Below are positions 35,524-47,192 of a stretch of DNA of 64,000 nucleotides, one piece after another. This stretch comes from Pseudeuparius sepicola. Lineage: Eukaryota > Arthropoda > Insecta > Coleoptera > Anthribidae. The stretch spans positions 63,633,949-63,697,948 of the forward strand of contig OY987298.1 in the NCBI GenBank assembly GCA_963920635.1. The letters run 5' to 3'. Both the position numbers and the translations under genes were made by a program. The notes below the pieces were generated by a model. The model searched no databases and was not told the origin of the DNA. It saw only the letters and a program-made list of their open reading frames with translations. How positions within the stretch are numbered: position 1 is the stretch's first letter; each line of letters begins with the position of its first letter.

Positions 35524-35817
35524 TTTACATATTTGACCCTGTATATTTTGAACGATAAAAGATACAGAAAATCTTTCCCTACAAAAGTTGTTTAGAATGA
35601 TAAGGACTTTCAATATATTATAGAGAAAAACTGGTATGTTTCTGGGAAAATATTATCGATGACGTCACAGCGGCCATTTTCCCAAACATCAAAAAAGCTA
35701 ATTTTCGGTCAAAATTGGACCTTAGTATGTCCCATTTAAGAACCCCTTTTCGATATTTTATTTTGAGTTTTTGTGTTCTCGCTGTAGGCCTGGGGCGTCG
35801 AGTTTGGATCACCCCGT
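35524..35817 (-). mobile_element. Partial MITE, relative of 2113-2769
   Basis: The sequence shares GATAAGGACTTTC, CATTTAAGAACCCC and GGCCTGGGGCGTCGAG with the right half of the MITE at 2113-2769, ending GGATCACCCCGTA. The left half is missing or replaced. Confidence 0.65.
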
Positions 35818-36065
35818 ACATACCTGTATATGAACAAACTATTGCAAAATTCGTAAATTCTAAATAGCACACAATTCGCTCCCGTGTATGACTGGCTGCA
35901 TAATGGTGATGGTAATTTGTTGGGAGTTAAAAAATTTGCGGTACCTACCTATATTGGGAGAGCCAAAAGGTTTTTATCGTTGTAACGGAAATTTGTATAA
36001 ATTCCGTTACAAACCTACCTGAGTGAAAGAACTCAAAAGTGAGCATTTAAGCGCCCCAGTGAAGT

Positions 36066-36830
36066 AAGACTATGGAGTCCCGCAAGGAACAGTACTGGGG
36101 CCATTACTCTCATCACTTTATTTATATGGTTTAATGCATCTTCCGTTGTCAGGTAATATAAGTTCATTTGCTGATGACAGTGTCATACAATTTTCTGGAA
36201 AAACTTGGAGCGAAGTAAAGCAATTAGGCCAAAGGGATTTAGCTACCGTTAAAAACTGGTTTGACGCCCTGCGCCCGCACCGCAATACCGCGAAATATTA
36301 ATAAACGACAAAGTCGATATACGGGAAACCAACTCGATTAAATACCTGGGAGTCGTGGTGGACCGGCATCTGAGTTGGAAAGATCATGTTTTGGATTCAG
36401 TAAAAAAGATGAGAAAAATACTGTATAAATTTAAATATCTAAAAAAGTTTATATCTGCGTGAACCAACTAAAGGCTGTCTATTACTCTCTGGTAGAATCA
36501 CTCTTGCCATATGGCATTTCGGGATGAGGTGGAGTTTACAACACTAATATAAAAAAACCGGAAATCATAAAAAATACTTTTTTAAATTAATACAAGGAAA
36601 GAAAAAATCTACTCCACTGAGATGCTATTAGATGAAATTTAGGTACCTTAGTTGTACGATTGAATGTGTATAAAATTCTTAACAAACAAAACAACAAAAA
36701 AGTAAAAATAACCTCATTGCCAGCAAAAAATTAAGACAACGATCTTTCAACTATTTATCACCACGAATGTATGGCATATTGCCACCTGAAATTAAATGTA
36801 GGTACAACCATTGACTGATATATTATTAAA
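36066..36830 (+). pseudogene. LINE reverse-transcriptase fragment, decayed
   Basis: The frame reads YGVPQGTVLGPLLSSLYLYG and then FADDSVIQF, the classic RT motifs before and at the catalytic Asp pair. It continues SEVKQLGQRDLATVKNWFD, then after a deletion and a frame change gives IKYLGVVVDRHLSWKDHV and AVYYSLVESLLPYGIS. This is the palm-to-thumb part of a non-LTR (jockey/CR1-like) element. Stops and frameshifts are numerous, and the region upstream of motif B is absent. Confidence 0.85.
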
Positions 36831-36966
36831 GACTGCTCACGGATGTCACGTCTGACACATTTTGGCTCACCATGCGCTTTCCGGAGATAACATACAATAC
36901 AGAATACATTGTTAGCCAGCAGAGCCATCTGTTTTCCAGGACAAAAAGCTATAGCCGTGAGAAGTC
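36831..36966. mobile_element. Short MITE, copy 2
   Basis: This is the same 136-bp unit as at 11135-11270; the ends GACTGCTCACGGATGT and ATAGCCGTGAGAAGTC are better inverses here. It abuts the dead LINE fragment. Confidence 0.65.
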
Positions 36967-37757
36967 TTTATAAATACGTTAGTCAACGGTACAACACTAA
37001 TGCACATTTTTAAAAAAACTCTTAAAAAATAGATTCTGAAGTCCCTTGAGAAACCTTTCATAATTTTTTTTAGCTAAATCACCAACCTTGACATCCTGGG
37101 AGTTTCTGTCCTTTCATCCATGCTATTATAATTATTGCATTGATTTTTTATTTTTTACATTATTATAGTCCGGCAGCGGAACCGTTTTTTTTTTGCCTGA
37201 AGTGCGAAATTTGGGATGAAGTTCTTTTTTTTAACGAAATCTTGCAGATTTGTATGTCTATTAACCATATCCGACTGATGACATGCTGGCGTCATTGAGT
37301 AATTTGATATACATGGTATCTCAAAATATTAGACAGTAAATATTAGACAATATATGGAATTTCCACTCTAAATCTTACTATTTAGCTGTAAAATTGTTGT
37401 TATTAGGTATTATATTATTGTACAAATTAAATACGTTATAGTTATCATTAATATACAAGGTGTTTTAAGAACATGTGTTATGAATTTAAAATATTCATGA
37501 ATTCCTCTGTATTAGAACATTTCGTATTTAAGTTAAAAAACTAATAAAATTATAAAAATGGGTATGTTTAGGGATAAGGCTACATGACAGATACAGGGCG
37601 TCTTAAATTTGATGCTCTGTCCACTCTGCAGCCAAATGAGCATTTTGTCTAAACTCAAAGTTGTACATTAAATTAAGTCAATTTCCTAATTGTGTGTAAT
37701 TATAGGTACACTTCGCCACCAATATGGACATTTTTTACTTTAGTGTAATTTAATGTA

Positions 37758-39305
37758 CAGCCGCGGCCACAGAAAACTTTCAGGCTGGTGGAAATCCGTG
37801 CAAATGAGCGCACATCTCGGCAACGCCGCAGCTGCCCGTCTCGTGACGCCGCCGCCGGCCGGTCGCGGACGACCGGCCGACAAGAGGCTAGTGGCAGCGC
37901 TTCAACTTTGGCTCCCGGCTTCCAGGCATGCGCAGATCAATGTGTATGTCGCAGAGAGAACATTATTACCATTTGTATGTCCCGATTATTTCCATTGCAT
38001 TATTGTTATTACTTTTAATACTTTTCTGGACGCTATTGCTTGCAATGACTAATAATAAGAGCCTGTGTGAGGTATGCAGTAGAGACTTCGCAAACTACTC
38101 TAATCTGAAAAACCACGTAAAAAAGTTTCATACAAAAGTGTTCTTCTATCTTTTGAAATAAACATGCTACGGCTATTAATAGTTTTGCCCAATTTTAGTT
38201 TTTTTTTATATTGCGCGACAAGTCGGCCATAGATGCCAATTTATTTTGCAGCATCACCTAGCTCTCTAAAATTTACACGTTTTTGTTTTTTAAATTTTTT
38301 CTGGGGAGCGCAAAATAAACGAGAAAAGCACCATCCTAAACTTTACAAAAGTAATGGCCTCAAGAAAGCCCAAGACCCTGTGTAATTATCTGAAACTATA
38401 CTTGAGCTCTTGGTTGCATAAAGCTTCTCATAGTGCCACCAATTTTCATTATAAAAGTTTTCTTCTATCTCTTTAAACAAACATTCTAGGTCTCTAGGCC
38501 CAATTTGAGGTTTTTATATTTTTTTATATTGCGCGAAAAGTTGGCCAAGGATGTCGATTTATTTTTCAGCATCACCTAGCTGTCCAAAATATTCACGTTT
38601 TTGTTCTTAAGTTTTTTCTGCGAGTCGCAAAATAAGCGAGAAAATCGCGGTGCTAGTCTTAAAAAATCATCCTGTATAAAATGTATTTATTTGCAATTTG
38701 CCTTGGTCATAACCGAATCCTCTTCAAATATCTACCAGATCGATTTTATTTAAACAATTTAATGATTCCATAATAACAATTTAAATCAAACACAAGTGAG
38801 CCATGTAAATACCTATATTAGTTTCTCTACTTCCAATAATTAATTTATAGAATAGAATATTGCTTTCAATATCTCCATGAAAAGAATATTGATATTTCTT
38901 AGATACCTAAACACTACGTATAGGTATTTACTGTTTACTTTCAGTGATAAAAATTTAATGTAGGAAAATAATCACACTTCCTAATTTTATACATTTAAAA
39001 CGTTTAAAGAGTAAAAAAATATTGATAAATATAACAAGATTATCTTTGGCATTAAAACTATTAATTCCTATTAATTTAAAAGACCATACTGACAACATAA
39101 TTCCCGCGCTGGGAAGTTGGGCGCATGTCTGGAAGCCGGGAGCCAAAGTTGATGCGCTGCCGCTAGCCTCTTGTGACCGGCCGCGGTGTGCCGGTCCACG
39201 GCGGCGAGCGGGACGGGCGGAGCGGGCGGGCCGCCACGTTGCCGGATTTCGCGCTTCGGAGAGAGATTCAAGGACCAGCCTGAAAGTTTTTTGTGGCCGC
39301 GGCTG
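37758..39305. mobile_element. TIR element with C2H2 finger, CAGCCGCGGCC ends
   Basis: The left TIR starts CAGCCGCGGCCACAG and the right ends with its inverse; TA flanks both sides (37756-37757, 39306-39307). The TIRs are about 200 bp, GC-rich, with CCCGGCTTCCAG and AAACTTTCAGGCTGG motifs. The interior is AT-rich, with a 200-bp segment duplicated in tandem (about 38150-38345 and 38460-38650). No transposase catalytic core is seen. The ends resemble those of 47193-47419. Confidence 0.75.
38045..38161 (+). CDS. Short C2H2 zinc-finger ORF in the TIR element
   Basis: From the ATG at 38045 the product is 38 residues, with LCEVCSRDFANYSNLKNHVK then KFH: Cys-x2-Cys-x12-His-x4-His, a canonical C2H2 finger. 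It stops shortly after. It lies inside the TIR element, so I read it as the first coding exon of a transposase, or a captured finger, with the rest deleted. A longer ORF extends upstream in the same frame to 37928 but has no motif. Confidence 0.5.
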   Translation: MTNNKSLCEVCSRDFANYSNLKNHVKKFHTKVFFYLLK

Positions 39306-39909
39306 TACTTATATTAATGGCATTCCCTACTTGGTATATTATAATATCCAGAAATGAGATGAGAATTATGGGGAAGGACTAATAGCAATTAGGCCTACGT
39401 ATAAAACCCTTTTATTGGTTGTAAAACATTTCTTTCCTATATTATATTACTAGTCCCTCCTCCTCTTTCCAAAACTCACCTTCTCAGTTTGCGATTACTA
39501 TATTTTAATTTTAGTGCTTAAGAAGAATGCTTTTTTAATTTATTATATTTATATTAAGAAACAAAAAACGCACTTTTTCTAAGACTGTAAAGAAATTGCC
39601 TCACTGCATTGTATGTTCGTTTTTAATTGAGAAATGTGTATAATATCATTTTAGCAACCGGTGCGGGAATGTTATTGTGCACGGGTTGCTACAGCAAACT
39701 GTGCGGGAGCGTCATTGTGCAATGCAAGTTTAAGAGAACTAGTTGGAAAACAGCTCGCGTCTAGTTATTTATTTGGGAATTAACGTAACTGATTTGGAAT
39801 TTCATAAATTCTCAAAAACGTACTAAACAGCCTTATCGTGTCTTGTGGCACAACTATATAATAGTGTTGTCTTTCTCAGATTTTAAATTTTAATAAAAGG
39901 TTATTAGAC
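39306..39909. other. Unassigned DNA before the cysteine-rich ORF
   Basis: Two near copies of a GTGCGGGA-N-GT-ATTGTGCA motif lie at 39660-39725. TATATAATAG (39854-39863) could be a TATA box for the ORF at 39910. No gene was recognised. Confidence 0.35.
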
Positions 39910-40250
39910 ATGAGTAATAAGAAGTGCTTTTTTGAGTGGAAATATGGTTGTGAAAAAAATGAGTCTTTCAGTTGCTATGGTATTCAGCGTATAAAAACAA
40001 TTATAAATTGTAGTAAAGTTTACGAGGACAACATGTTTAGAGAATTATTGGAAGAAACGACCACTACTAGTAAGATTTTTAAAATATTGTCATAGAAGTT
40101 GCGTATCCACATATATTTCCAAGAGCCACTTAAAAAGATGCTTATCTCCGGAGAACATTGTTACCAATTCTGGAACTCCAACTGTAAAAATGCAGCGGCG
40201 TTCAGAAGTGACAAACTTTAATTTTAGAGATCAAAGTTTGTACTGTGGAC

Positions 40251-41768
40251 GAAGAGGGGCTTAATGTCAATCCAAGCAAGACGGTTCTAGTTTCGTTTAC
40301 AAAAAGAAGGAAGCTCAACCTGAAAGCACCCACGCTAAACAACAAGGAACTTACATTTTTCAGTGAAGTGAAATATCTAGGAGTCATACTAGACTCCAAA
40401 CTTTCCTGGAACCAACATCTACAAAAAACCATTGCCAAAGCGACAGCGGCTTTATGGTCATGCCGCGCGCTATTTGGCAAATCATGGGGATTAAAACCAA
40501 AAATGATCCTATGGTCCTACTTTACTGTCGTAAGGCCGATCATCACATATGCCTCCCTTATATGGTGGCCAAAAACAAAGGAAAAAGGGGCGCAAGGCAA
40601 GTTGCAGAAAATGCAACGGCTGGCTTGTCTGGGTATCACAGGGGCCTTAAGTACATGCCCCACAGTTGCAATGGAGGTAATGCTTGACCTCACTCCGCTA
40701 TACATTTTTGTGCAAGAAGAGGCAACAAAAAGTGCCTCGCAACTTTACCAAGACAACAAATTGAAAGCAGGGGACCTTATTGGTCACCTAAAAATACTGG
40801 ACACTGTCCAACTACAATCCTTGACAATGCCAAAGAACTACATGCAGAAGAAATACGACTTTGAACTATCGTTTGAAGTGGTCATCCAAGATCGCCAAAC
40901 TAGTCAAATCGCAATACCAGAGACATCTTCAGGAACAAGCATCTGGTACACAGACGGATCTAAAATGGATGATGGGGTTGGAATTGGGATATATGGTCCT
41001 AATCATAGGACCTCACAGTCCCTAGGCAAGACACCATCCATCTTCCAGGCAGAACTTCAAGCCATAAATGTATGTGCTCATGAGTGTATCAACAGACGCA
41101 TCAAGGGGGCAAGAATATACATCTTATCAGACAGTCAGGCAGCATTGAAAGCTCTAAAGTCTTATACTTATGAGTCTAAGGTTGCCTGGGAATGTAAAAC
41201 ACATCTAAAGCAACTGGCTATAGGCAACAGATTGACCTTAATGTGGGTGCCAGGGCATGAAGGTGTTCATGGGAATGAAATTGCTGATAGCCTCGCTAGA
41301 GAAGGGGCTAAGGCTCCATTTTACGGTCCTGAACCATTCTGTGGCATAAATAAAAGCCACCTATTGACAGAGATCAAAACATGGGAAAAGGAACAAAAGG
41401 AAGCCTACTGGAGTAACACTCCGGGACAAAGACAAGCGAAAAGATTTTTGACCTATTCGCCTCAGAACGCCAAAAAGCTTCTCACTCTAAACAAGAATGA
41501 ATTAAGACTCATTACAGGTCTCCTGACTGGACACTGCCCTTTAAGATATCATCTTAAAAAAATGGGCAAAACAGACAATGGACTATGCAGATTTTGCAAC
41601 GAACGGGATGAGACTAGCGAGCACATACTGTGTGAGTGTCCCCTCTTAATTCGAAACAGACTTAAATACTTCGAAAGGATCAATATAAATCCAAATGAAA
41701 TTGACAACTTAGCCCTAAGGAAAATACTAAGCTTCGTCAAAAGCCTAGGTGACCTTGGAATTTATTAG
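40251..41768 (+). CDS. LINE ORF2 C-terminal part: RT thumb, RNase H, CCHC
   Basis: About 505 residues remain of a non-LTR retrotransposon polyprotein. Near the start are LNVNPSKTVLVSFTKRRKL and VKYLGVILDSKLSW (RT motifs D/E and thumb). RNase H begins at WYTDGSKMDDG (first Asp), then FQAELQAINVC (Glu), LSDSQAALKAL (Asp) and MWVPGHEGVHGNEIADSLAR (His/Asp), so all four catalytic positions are present. A C-terminal CRFCNERDETSEHILC fits a CCHC-type knuckle. An RNase H domain after RT points to the I, R1, LOA or Tad branch, not jockey or CR1. The frame reads back through the 13-bp target duplication, but that is host sequence. Without its N-terminus it cannot act alone. Confidence 0.93.
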   Translation, partial: EEGLNVNPSKTVLVSFTKRRKLNLKAPTLNNKELTFFSEVKYLGVILDSKLSWNQHLQKTIAKATAALWSCRALFGKSWGLKPKMILWSYFTVVRPIITYASLIWWPKTKEKGAQGKLQKMQRLACLGITGALSTCPTVAMEVMLDLTPLYIFVQEEATKSASQLYQDNKLKAGDLIGHLKILDTVQLQSLTMPKNYMQKKYDFELSFEVVIQDRQTSQIAIPETSSGTSIWYTDGSKMDDGVGIGIYGPNHRTSQSLGKTPSIFQAELQAINVCAHECINRRIKGARIYILSDSQAALKALKSYTYESKVAWECKTHLKQLAIGNRLTLMWVPGHEGVHGNEIADSLAREGAKAPFYGPEPFCGINKSHLLTEIKTWEKEQKEAYWSNTPGQRQAKRFLTYSPQNAKKLLTLNKNELRLITGLLTGHCPLRYHLKKMGKTDNGLCRFCNERDETSEHILCECPLLIRNRLKYFERININPNEIDNLALRKILSFVKSLGDLGIY

Positions 41769-41862
41769 AGCAGGGTCATTCACAAAAGATCTAATTAGGT
41801 CGCAGTGAAGAAAGGCCGTAAGGGAAAAAAAACGACCCCTAAGAAATCTACAATCTACAATC
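40251..41862 (+). mobile_element. 5'-truncated LINE insertion with 13-bp target duplication
   Basis: The direct repeat TTGTACTGTGGAC lies at 40238-40250 and 41863-41875. The insert starts within the RT domain, so it is 5'-truncated as usual for target-primed reverse transcription. It ends in a short simple tail of ACAATCT repeats rather than pure poly(A). The reading frame inside is intact to its stop. Confidence 0.9.
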
Positions 41863-42110
41863 TTGTACTGTGGACATAAAAGTGCGATTTAGAAAAAATA
41901 AAAAATCTTCAACGATGGCGATCGTTCAGAGTCGTGTAAGACAAGCATACGAAAAAGCAATGAAGGAAGCTATTTTACAAACATGTGTGGAACAGAACCG
42001 CTGCTGATGTTCGATTAAGATTGGTTGCTGTTACAGTGAATAATAATGAGTCACCTAAAAAACAGACACTTTGTATACCAGGGAGTCCATTTAAAGGTGG
42101 TTAGTGGCTA

Positions 42111-44476
42111 TTATTGAGTGTACAGTGTGTAAAAAATTTGAAGGCGATCGGTTAAACGGTTCTGAAGTTAAGAAAAAGTGCCTTCGTGGAGCCCCTTTGA
42201 AGGATCGTAGCTCCACATGGGACCGCTTCACTAAATCTTCATAATTTCTCGAGAGGAATCTGTCTCACTGTATATTAAAATGGCTATAAAAAGCATGTAG
42301 AACAGAAAAAGTTGTCTTTCGTTTTTTTATAGCTGTTTTAATAAATTAATTAAAAAATAAAAACTATATACCCGCCAGGTTCGTTTTCGAAAAAATAAAC
42401 ATCAAAAGTGCAAAACTGAAAGTGTCAAGGTCGAATACTTTACAAACGCTTGAAACAAACATATTATATGTATATACATCATTGAAATTGTGACAATGAG
42501 CACTATGAGCAGATTTCAAATATCTAAAAATATAAAGGGTACCTACCTATTTGATCTAAAGAAACAAAAGTTTGGTTTGGCACCGCTTTTCTGAACACCC
42601 TCTATAAAAATAAATAAACGCTGAAAAAAGCTTGCTTTGGCTTCACAACTTGTATCTGAAACTTTTTTCCTAACCTCAAAAATATATAAAATAAGGGGGT
42701 GTAAAAATATAGGTGATCACATTAAAAGGACACCCTGTATCTCAAATTGCTCAAGGATGACAGTTTGTCATCACTTGGATATCAAAACTAGGAGTCCTAG
42801 AGATGTCAAATCCGTTTTGAAGAAAACTTCATCCCATATTTTTGGGTTTACCCCCGTGGCTGCCGGACTATTATCAGGGTTATATGATTATTATGTTTAA
42901 GTTTATACTAACTTCATTTTTATACAAAATAGAGATACACGTCACACCCCATTAAATTAGGGTCTAGTGGAATCTTTCTTCCCATAAATATATTAATTAT
43001 TAAAATTAGTTATATGTATGTTTATGAAACTTTGGAAATAAAATATTATTATCTTCGCTACCGCAATTCACGACTGTATGAACTTAGCTTTTTAGAAAGG
43101 CAAATGAAAGACGACTAGGAGCGCACGCGTCACCTGTCATTTCCGTTGCCCTCGAGTCCGGGGCGGCGAGTCACGGAGATGGACGTGTAGCCGGCGGAGC
43201 GGTAGTCATAATGACCGCCATACGTCTTGCGCGTCGAAATTTCGTCGGTCTGCTGTCGGGCTGCGGGGAGTCCGCCGTCCGTCACCGCGCGGCGGGTCCT
43301 TCGACTGACTGATGGTTCTCGAAGAAAAACCACGAAAGCGGGCTCAACTTTACACTTTGCGGAAGAAAAATATGACACATGTTCACAATAGTTATCTATT
43401 GTGTTGGATCACTTAATTATGTTTTAACATGTAATAGTTATTTAACGAACAGGTGTAGCTATTAACGAAAGTTATTAATAGGCGAGGTATTTTGACCAAC
43501 GAGCGTCTTTGCGGGTGCTTTTAAATATTGACATTATTAATCGCATTTTAATACCTATAAAAACGGGAAAAGTTTTGTTTGAAAATAACGATAGTCATTT
43601 ACATTGAGACTAACAACAATCAACAACAAATAACATTGCCAAATTTCCACAGATTCCATATTTTTTAAGATATTAATAATTTGTTTTTAAATTTAACATC
43701 CTGTATCTTGAAAATTCTGCATTTTCGGACCCATGTTTATAGAAACTTTTTTTCATATTTTTAACAAGGAATCACCCTCTAAAATATCTCCTATTTTTCG
43801 AACACCCTGTATAATATAGGCACAGACCTATATAGCTTAGCGAAGCTATAAAGCTATAATATAGGTATGTGATATTATAGGTCTGCGATAGAAAGGATAA
43901 ACTCGTCAAAAAGAGGCAAGGGAGATGGAATTGGTAGGTAAGGATTGTTGAGATTCATATACCTATACTTAAAATTGCCGGAAAACTACACACTGAAAAA
44001 TAATAACTTCACTGTTTCTGGACCGATGCTTGTTGTTTTAGGAAAATGGTTGTGAGAATTTTGCATCCCTTTAAGGAAAAAAATTGATAACTCCATTGTT
44101 TTTGGTCAGAATTTCGCCATTTTCACAAGGACGTTCAAAATAGTATGTGATAAGTAAACTCAGTAAGTAAAAAAACTGCCGGACAAAAAACTATACCCCT
44201 TCCCACCCCCGAAGTTGTTTTTGGTCGGAACCTAGTCACTTTTATCAAGGACGTTCAAAATTATTTCAGATGCACCAATCCGCGGTTGAGGCAAGGACCT
44301 TAAGATCATTAAGAAAATTGTAGCAATGCGAAACTTGCGTCAATTTCAACAGGTTTCACAACGATCGTTTTACAACCTAGTTTTGATCAGAAAGAACACG
44401 AATTATACTAAGGAAAACTAATAAAAGCAATGTTTTCCCAGCGTTAAATAAAAGCCACCCAATAGATCAAAATTGA
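42111..44476. other. Mixed DNA with MITE fragments
   Basis: Ends of the ACACCCTGTA type occur near 42590, 42730, 43690 and 43803 without clear partners. The 43821-43889 stretch is an imperfect palindrome starting CACAGACCTATATAGCTT, a longer relative of the 30-bp insert at 17440. Two similar blocks about 130 bp apart at 44080-44260 share TTTTTGGTC and ACAAGGACGTTCAAAAT. No gene is firmly supported, apart from the possible exon at 43130. Confidence 0.4.
43130..43378 (-). CDS. Possible GC-rich exon, unrecognised
   Basis: This 82-codon minus ORF lies in a GC-rich stretch. Its C-terminal part KTYGGHYDYRSAGYTSISVT looks more like real protein than the neighbouring AT-rich ORFs. I do not recognise it. 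It could be the last exon of a host gene running leftward or chance within a GC-rich insert; no splice partner was confirmed. Confidence 0.25.
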   Translation of the reverse strand: MSYFSSAKCKVEPAFVVFLREPSVSRRTRRAVTDGGLPAARQQTDEISTRKTYGGHYDYRSAGYTSISVTRRPGLEGNGNDR

Positions 44477-44484
44477 CCGGCAGG

Positions 44485-46125
44485 CAGGGGCGGATTAGAG
44501 CTATGTTGGGCCCTAGGCTAAATTTATTGAAGGACTCCTTGACCTGTCGCAATAAAAAAATTATGTAAAACTTAGGTAAAATTTTAAGTTCCGATAGTTT
44601 TTTATCAACAATTTTATTTATTTTAGAAAAGGACATATTGAAAAAATATTAATTTAACATTTTATGTACTAAGACCAGGGTAGATACGCGTACATACAGT
44701 GTGGCCCATTTGTAATGGAGACACCTCTGTAAAATTGATATTTTTGCTCCGATTTAAAAAAAAATTTTGTTAGATAGGTCTCTGAAAATACCATTCGACA
44801 CACCTTCCAATTGTTTTGAAAACCAAACACCTTGCTTACTGCGACATTTATTATACCCCCAAAATTCGAGAAATCATATTAGGTATTTTTTTATCAAAAA
44901 AGTTTACTAAAAAAAGTTGTTTAGAATGAAACAAAAATCCCAAATCCAAAGTTTTATCAAAATCAAAAAATTAAAAATTTCAGAAAAAAATAAATTGAAG
45001 GTCCAAAAATCATATTTTAATGAATTTCTACGGATAGCAAAGTTAATTTTTTAATTTCAAATTTCCATGGCACACTTTGCTATCCGTAGAAATTCATTAA
45101 AATGTGATTTTTGTACCTTCAATTTATTTTTTTCGGAAATTTTTTATTTTTTGATTTTGATAAAACTTTGGATTTGGGATTTTTGGTTCATTCTAAACAA
45201 CTTTTTTTAGTAATTTTTTTTTTATAAAAAGTGTTTGGTTTTCAAAACAATTGGAAGGTGTGTCGAATGGTATTTTCAGAGACCTATCTAACAAAAAAAA
45301 TGTTTTTTTGAAATCGGAGCAAAAATAACAATTTTACGAAGGTGTCTCCATTCCAAACGGACCACACTGTACATATTATTAATTAAAACCTTTTTTCCCT
45401 GGCTTTTATACTTGCAAAGCTTGCCATAATTTTTTTTGTTTCTATATTATTAAGGATTCAGATTTTTATTCTCAACAAATACTTCTAAAACAAAGGAAAA
45501 AATATTATCGGGAATTATGTATCTACCTAAAGCGAGACCTAAACCAAAAAAAAATCTAAAAAAATGAAAAAAAAAACAAAAAAAATGCATATACCTAGAG
45601 AACAAAAACCAAAAACAGGAAGCAAGCAAATCCCCTAAGCTTAATTTTTCAAATTTCAGCAGAAAAAGTTCAACCTCCTTCAACTTTTCGATAATTCACA
45701 CGCATTTTGACATTCAGAATCAATATCAGTGGTAGGTATTAGTATTAATTCCTTTTTTTGAAAAAAACATTTATTTTTGGAACATTTTGCAAAACTTCGG
45801 CTTGCCTTGAAGCCTTTAATTTTGCAATTTTTTTTGCTCCACTTGGAAGCGAGCTCGTCTGAGGAACACCACTCATCGTTTTATTATTTTTAATTGCTTT
45901 GTTGTTACTGATGTGAGTGGACTAAATAGAGTACCTACCCAACAGCCTAGATGAAAAAATAAGGAGTGATGTTTTCTTTGTCTGAAATTTGCAATTGCAA
46001 AATGCAAAATGTAAAACCTTTTCCAATTCCGAATTCCGATCAAAACATCGAAATAAGAACGGGCCCCCTAAAGCCTTGGGCCCCTAGGCTATAGCCTACT
46101 CTGCCTATAGGGTAATCCGCCACTG
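44485..46125. mobile_element. hAT-type element with a perfect 8-bp duplication
   Basis: The ends CAGGGGCGGATTA and TAATCCGCCACTG are inverted with one mismatch. CCGGCAGG occurs at 44477-44484 and 46126-46133. The subterminal GGGCCCTAGGCT and AGCCTAGGGGCCC are also inverted. There is no transposase ORF. It holds the foldback MITE at 44697-45369. Confidence 0.9.
44697..45369. mobile_element. Near-complete foldback MITE, TA target
   Basis: CAGTGTGGCCCATTTGTAAT at the left and its inverse at the right; TA flanks both (44695-44696, 45370-45371). The whole 673 bp is one dyad centred near 45033, with arms of about 325 bp and a loop of at most about 20 bp (for example ATTTCTACGGATAGCAAAG near the centre on both sides). 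Confidence 0.85.
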
Positions 46126-46133
46126 CCGGCAGG

Positions 46134-46200
46134 GTGAGAGTACGTGAGTAGTAATTCGTTAGTCCTGGGTTCTAATCCCGCACAGAGCCCACGTTATTTA
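46134..46200 (+). other. tRNA-like 3' half (SINE or tRNA pseudogene)
   Basis: GGGTTCTAATCCCGC near 46170 resembles a pol III B box and T-arm (stem GGG/CCC around TTCTAAT). An A box would lie across the hAT insertion point, and I did not find a clear one. It is best read as a SINE or tRNA pseudogene cut by the hAT element. Confidence 0.3.
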
Positions 46201-47192
46201 TTTATTGTTTTATATATTTGGTTATTATGATGACTATTTTACTCACAATATTGTCAAAATGTGTTTAAAGTTAAACCGTTGAGCGAGGGAATAATTCCCT
46301 CATTCAACGGTTAAACTCAAAGTACCTATAATATGAACTTACATGTATAGGTAGCAGGAAAAATGTAATATACATTGCACGATGCGTGAGCTCTTTTTTG
46401 GCCTCAGAAACGCCTCCGTAAAACAATCTCCTTGATCAAAAAAGTGCGCTTACGCATCTTGCAACTATTTTGTCTTTTGTCACTGATTGGGACACCTATT
46501 CGTGGACACATACTGTAGACTGCAGGAACTTATAAGTATAAAAAAATATATTCTTTAAAGTGGATTGTTATACAAATTAAGCTTAGAATTCTGCATACCA
46601 CCTAGCATTTAGGTACTCTCCTTTTTCTTCAGTCCATACGCATACGAAAATGTTTAGAAACGGCCAATTATTTCTATTTTTGTTTCAGGTTTTAGTACTG
46701 CGTTAATGACACCATTTACATTCTAAATTACGGTACACAGGTCGTTGATGAAGAATGTCAGATTTGTTACATGCAACATCTCTGAACATCTCCGGGTCCA
46801 TAACAGTGCCTATTACAGCGGCGTCCAGAGGAGTCAGAGGTTAAAGCCATCTTAGCGGCACATATAGGTACCTGTGTGTAAAAAGAATGAATTATGAAAA
46901 GAGTGGGGCCATTACCACACTGATGAGAACTTGAAAAAGTACTGTTAAGATCAAGATCTCTTCAAGGAAGATGTGTTGTCACTAAAAACTAGCTTTCGGA
47001 TTTTTTTATGTTTATTACCACATATACGAGTATAGTAGGTTTAAATTAAACGTTATTTTTTATGTAGGTAAGACTTTGCAGAAAATATAAATTTTGAATC
47101 CTAATCTTTGCATCTACACTATTATTAAGCGTGACAAGTGAAAGGAACGTGCATATCTTTTGTTAATTTATTCTCAGAAATTACAACGTTGT
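46201..47192. other. Unassigned AT-rich DNA with one dyad
   Basis: TTTAAAGTTAAACCGTTGA and its near inverse (46265-46325) form a hairpin around GAGGGAATAATTCCCTC. Nothing else was seen. Confidence 0.4.

Larger units (their letters stand above)
39910..42110 (+). pseudogene. Frameshifted cysteine-rich ORF split by a LINE
   Basis: The ATG at 39910 opens MSNKKCFFEWKYGC and continues to IKTIINCSKVYEDN before a stop near 40093. In the next frame TYISKSHLKRCLSPENI and then FNFRDQSLYCG follow up to the LINE at 40251. After it (from 41876) the sequence continues SRVRQAYEKAMKEAILQTC and, after another frameshift, WNRTAADVRLRL. The Y-x-SKSHLKR and FNFRxQxLYCG patterns remind me of a family of uncharacterised, transposon-associated insect proteins with repeated Cys motifs, but I cannot name it. 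The LINE accounts for 40251-41862. Confidence 0.45.

Noticed and set aside
40245..40250. Start of the RNase H LINE ORF at a GTG
   Set aside because: GTG is not a usual start in a eukaryote, and these bases belong to the 13-bp target duplication, so the ORF is simply 5'-truncated.
46134..46200. Functional tRNA gene
   Set aside because: Only a T-arm-like half is visible; the 5' half and A box are missing or displaced by the hAT element.
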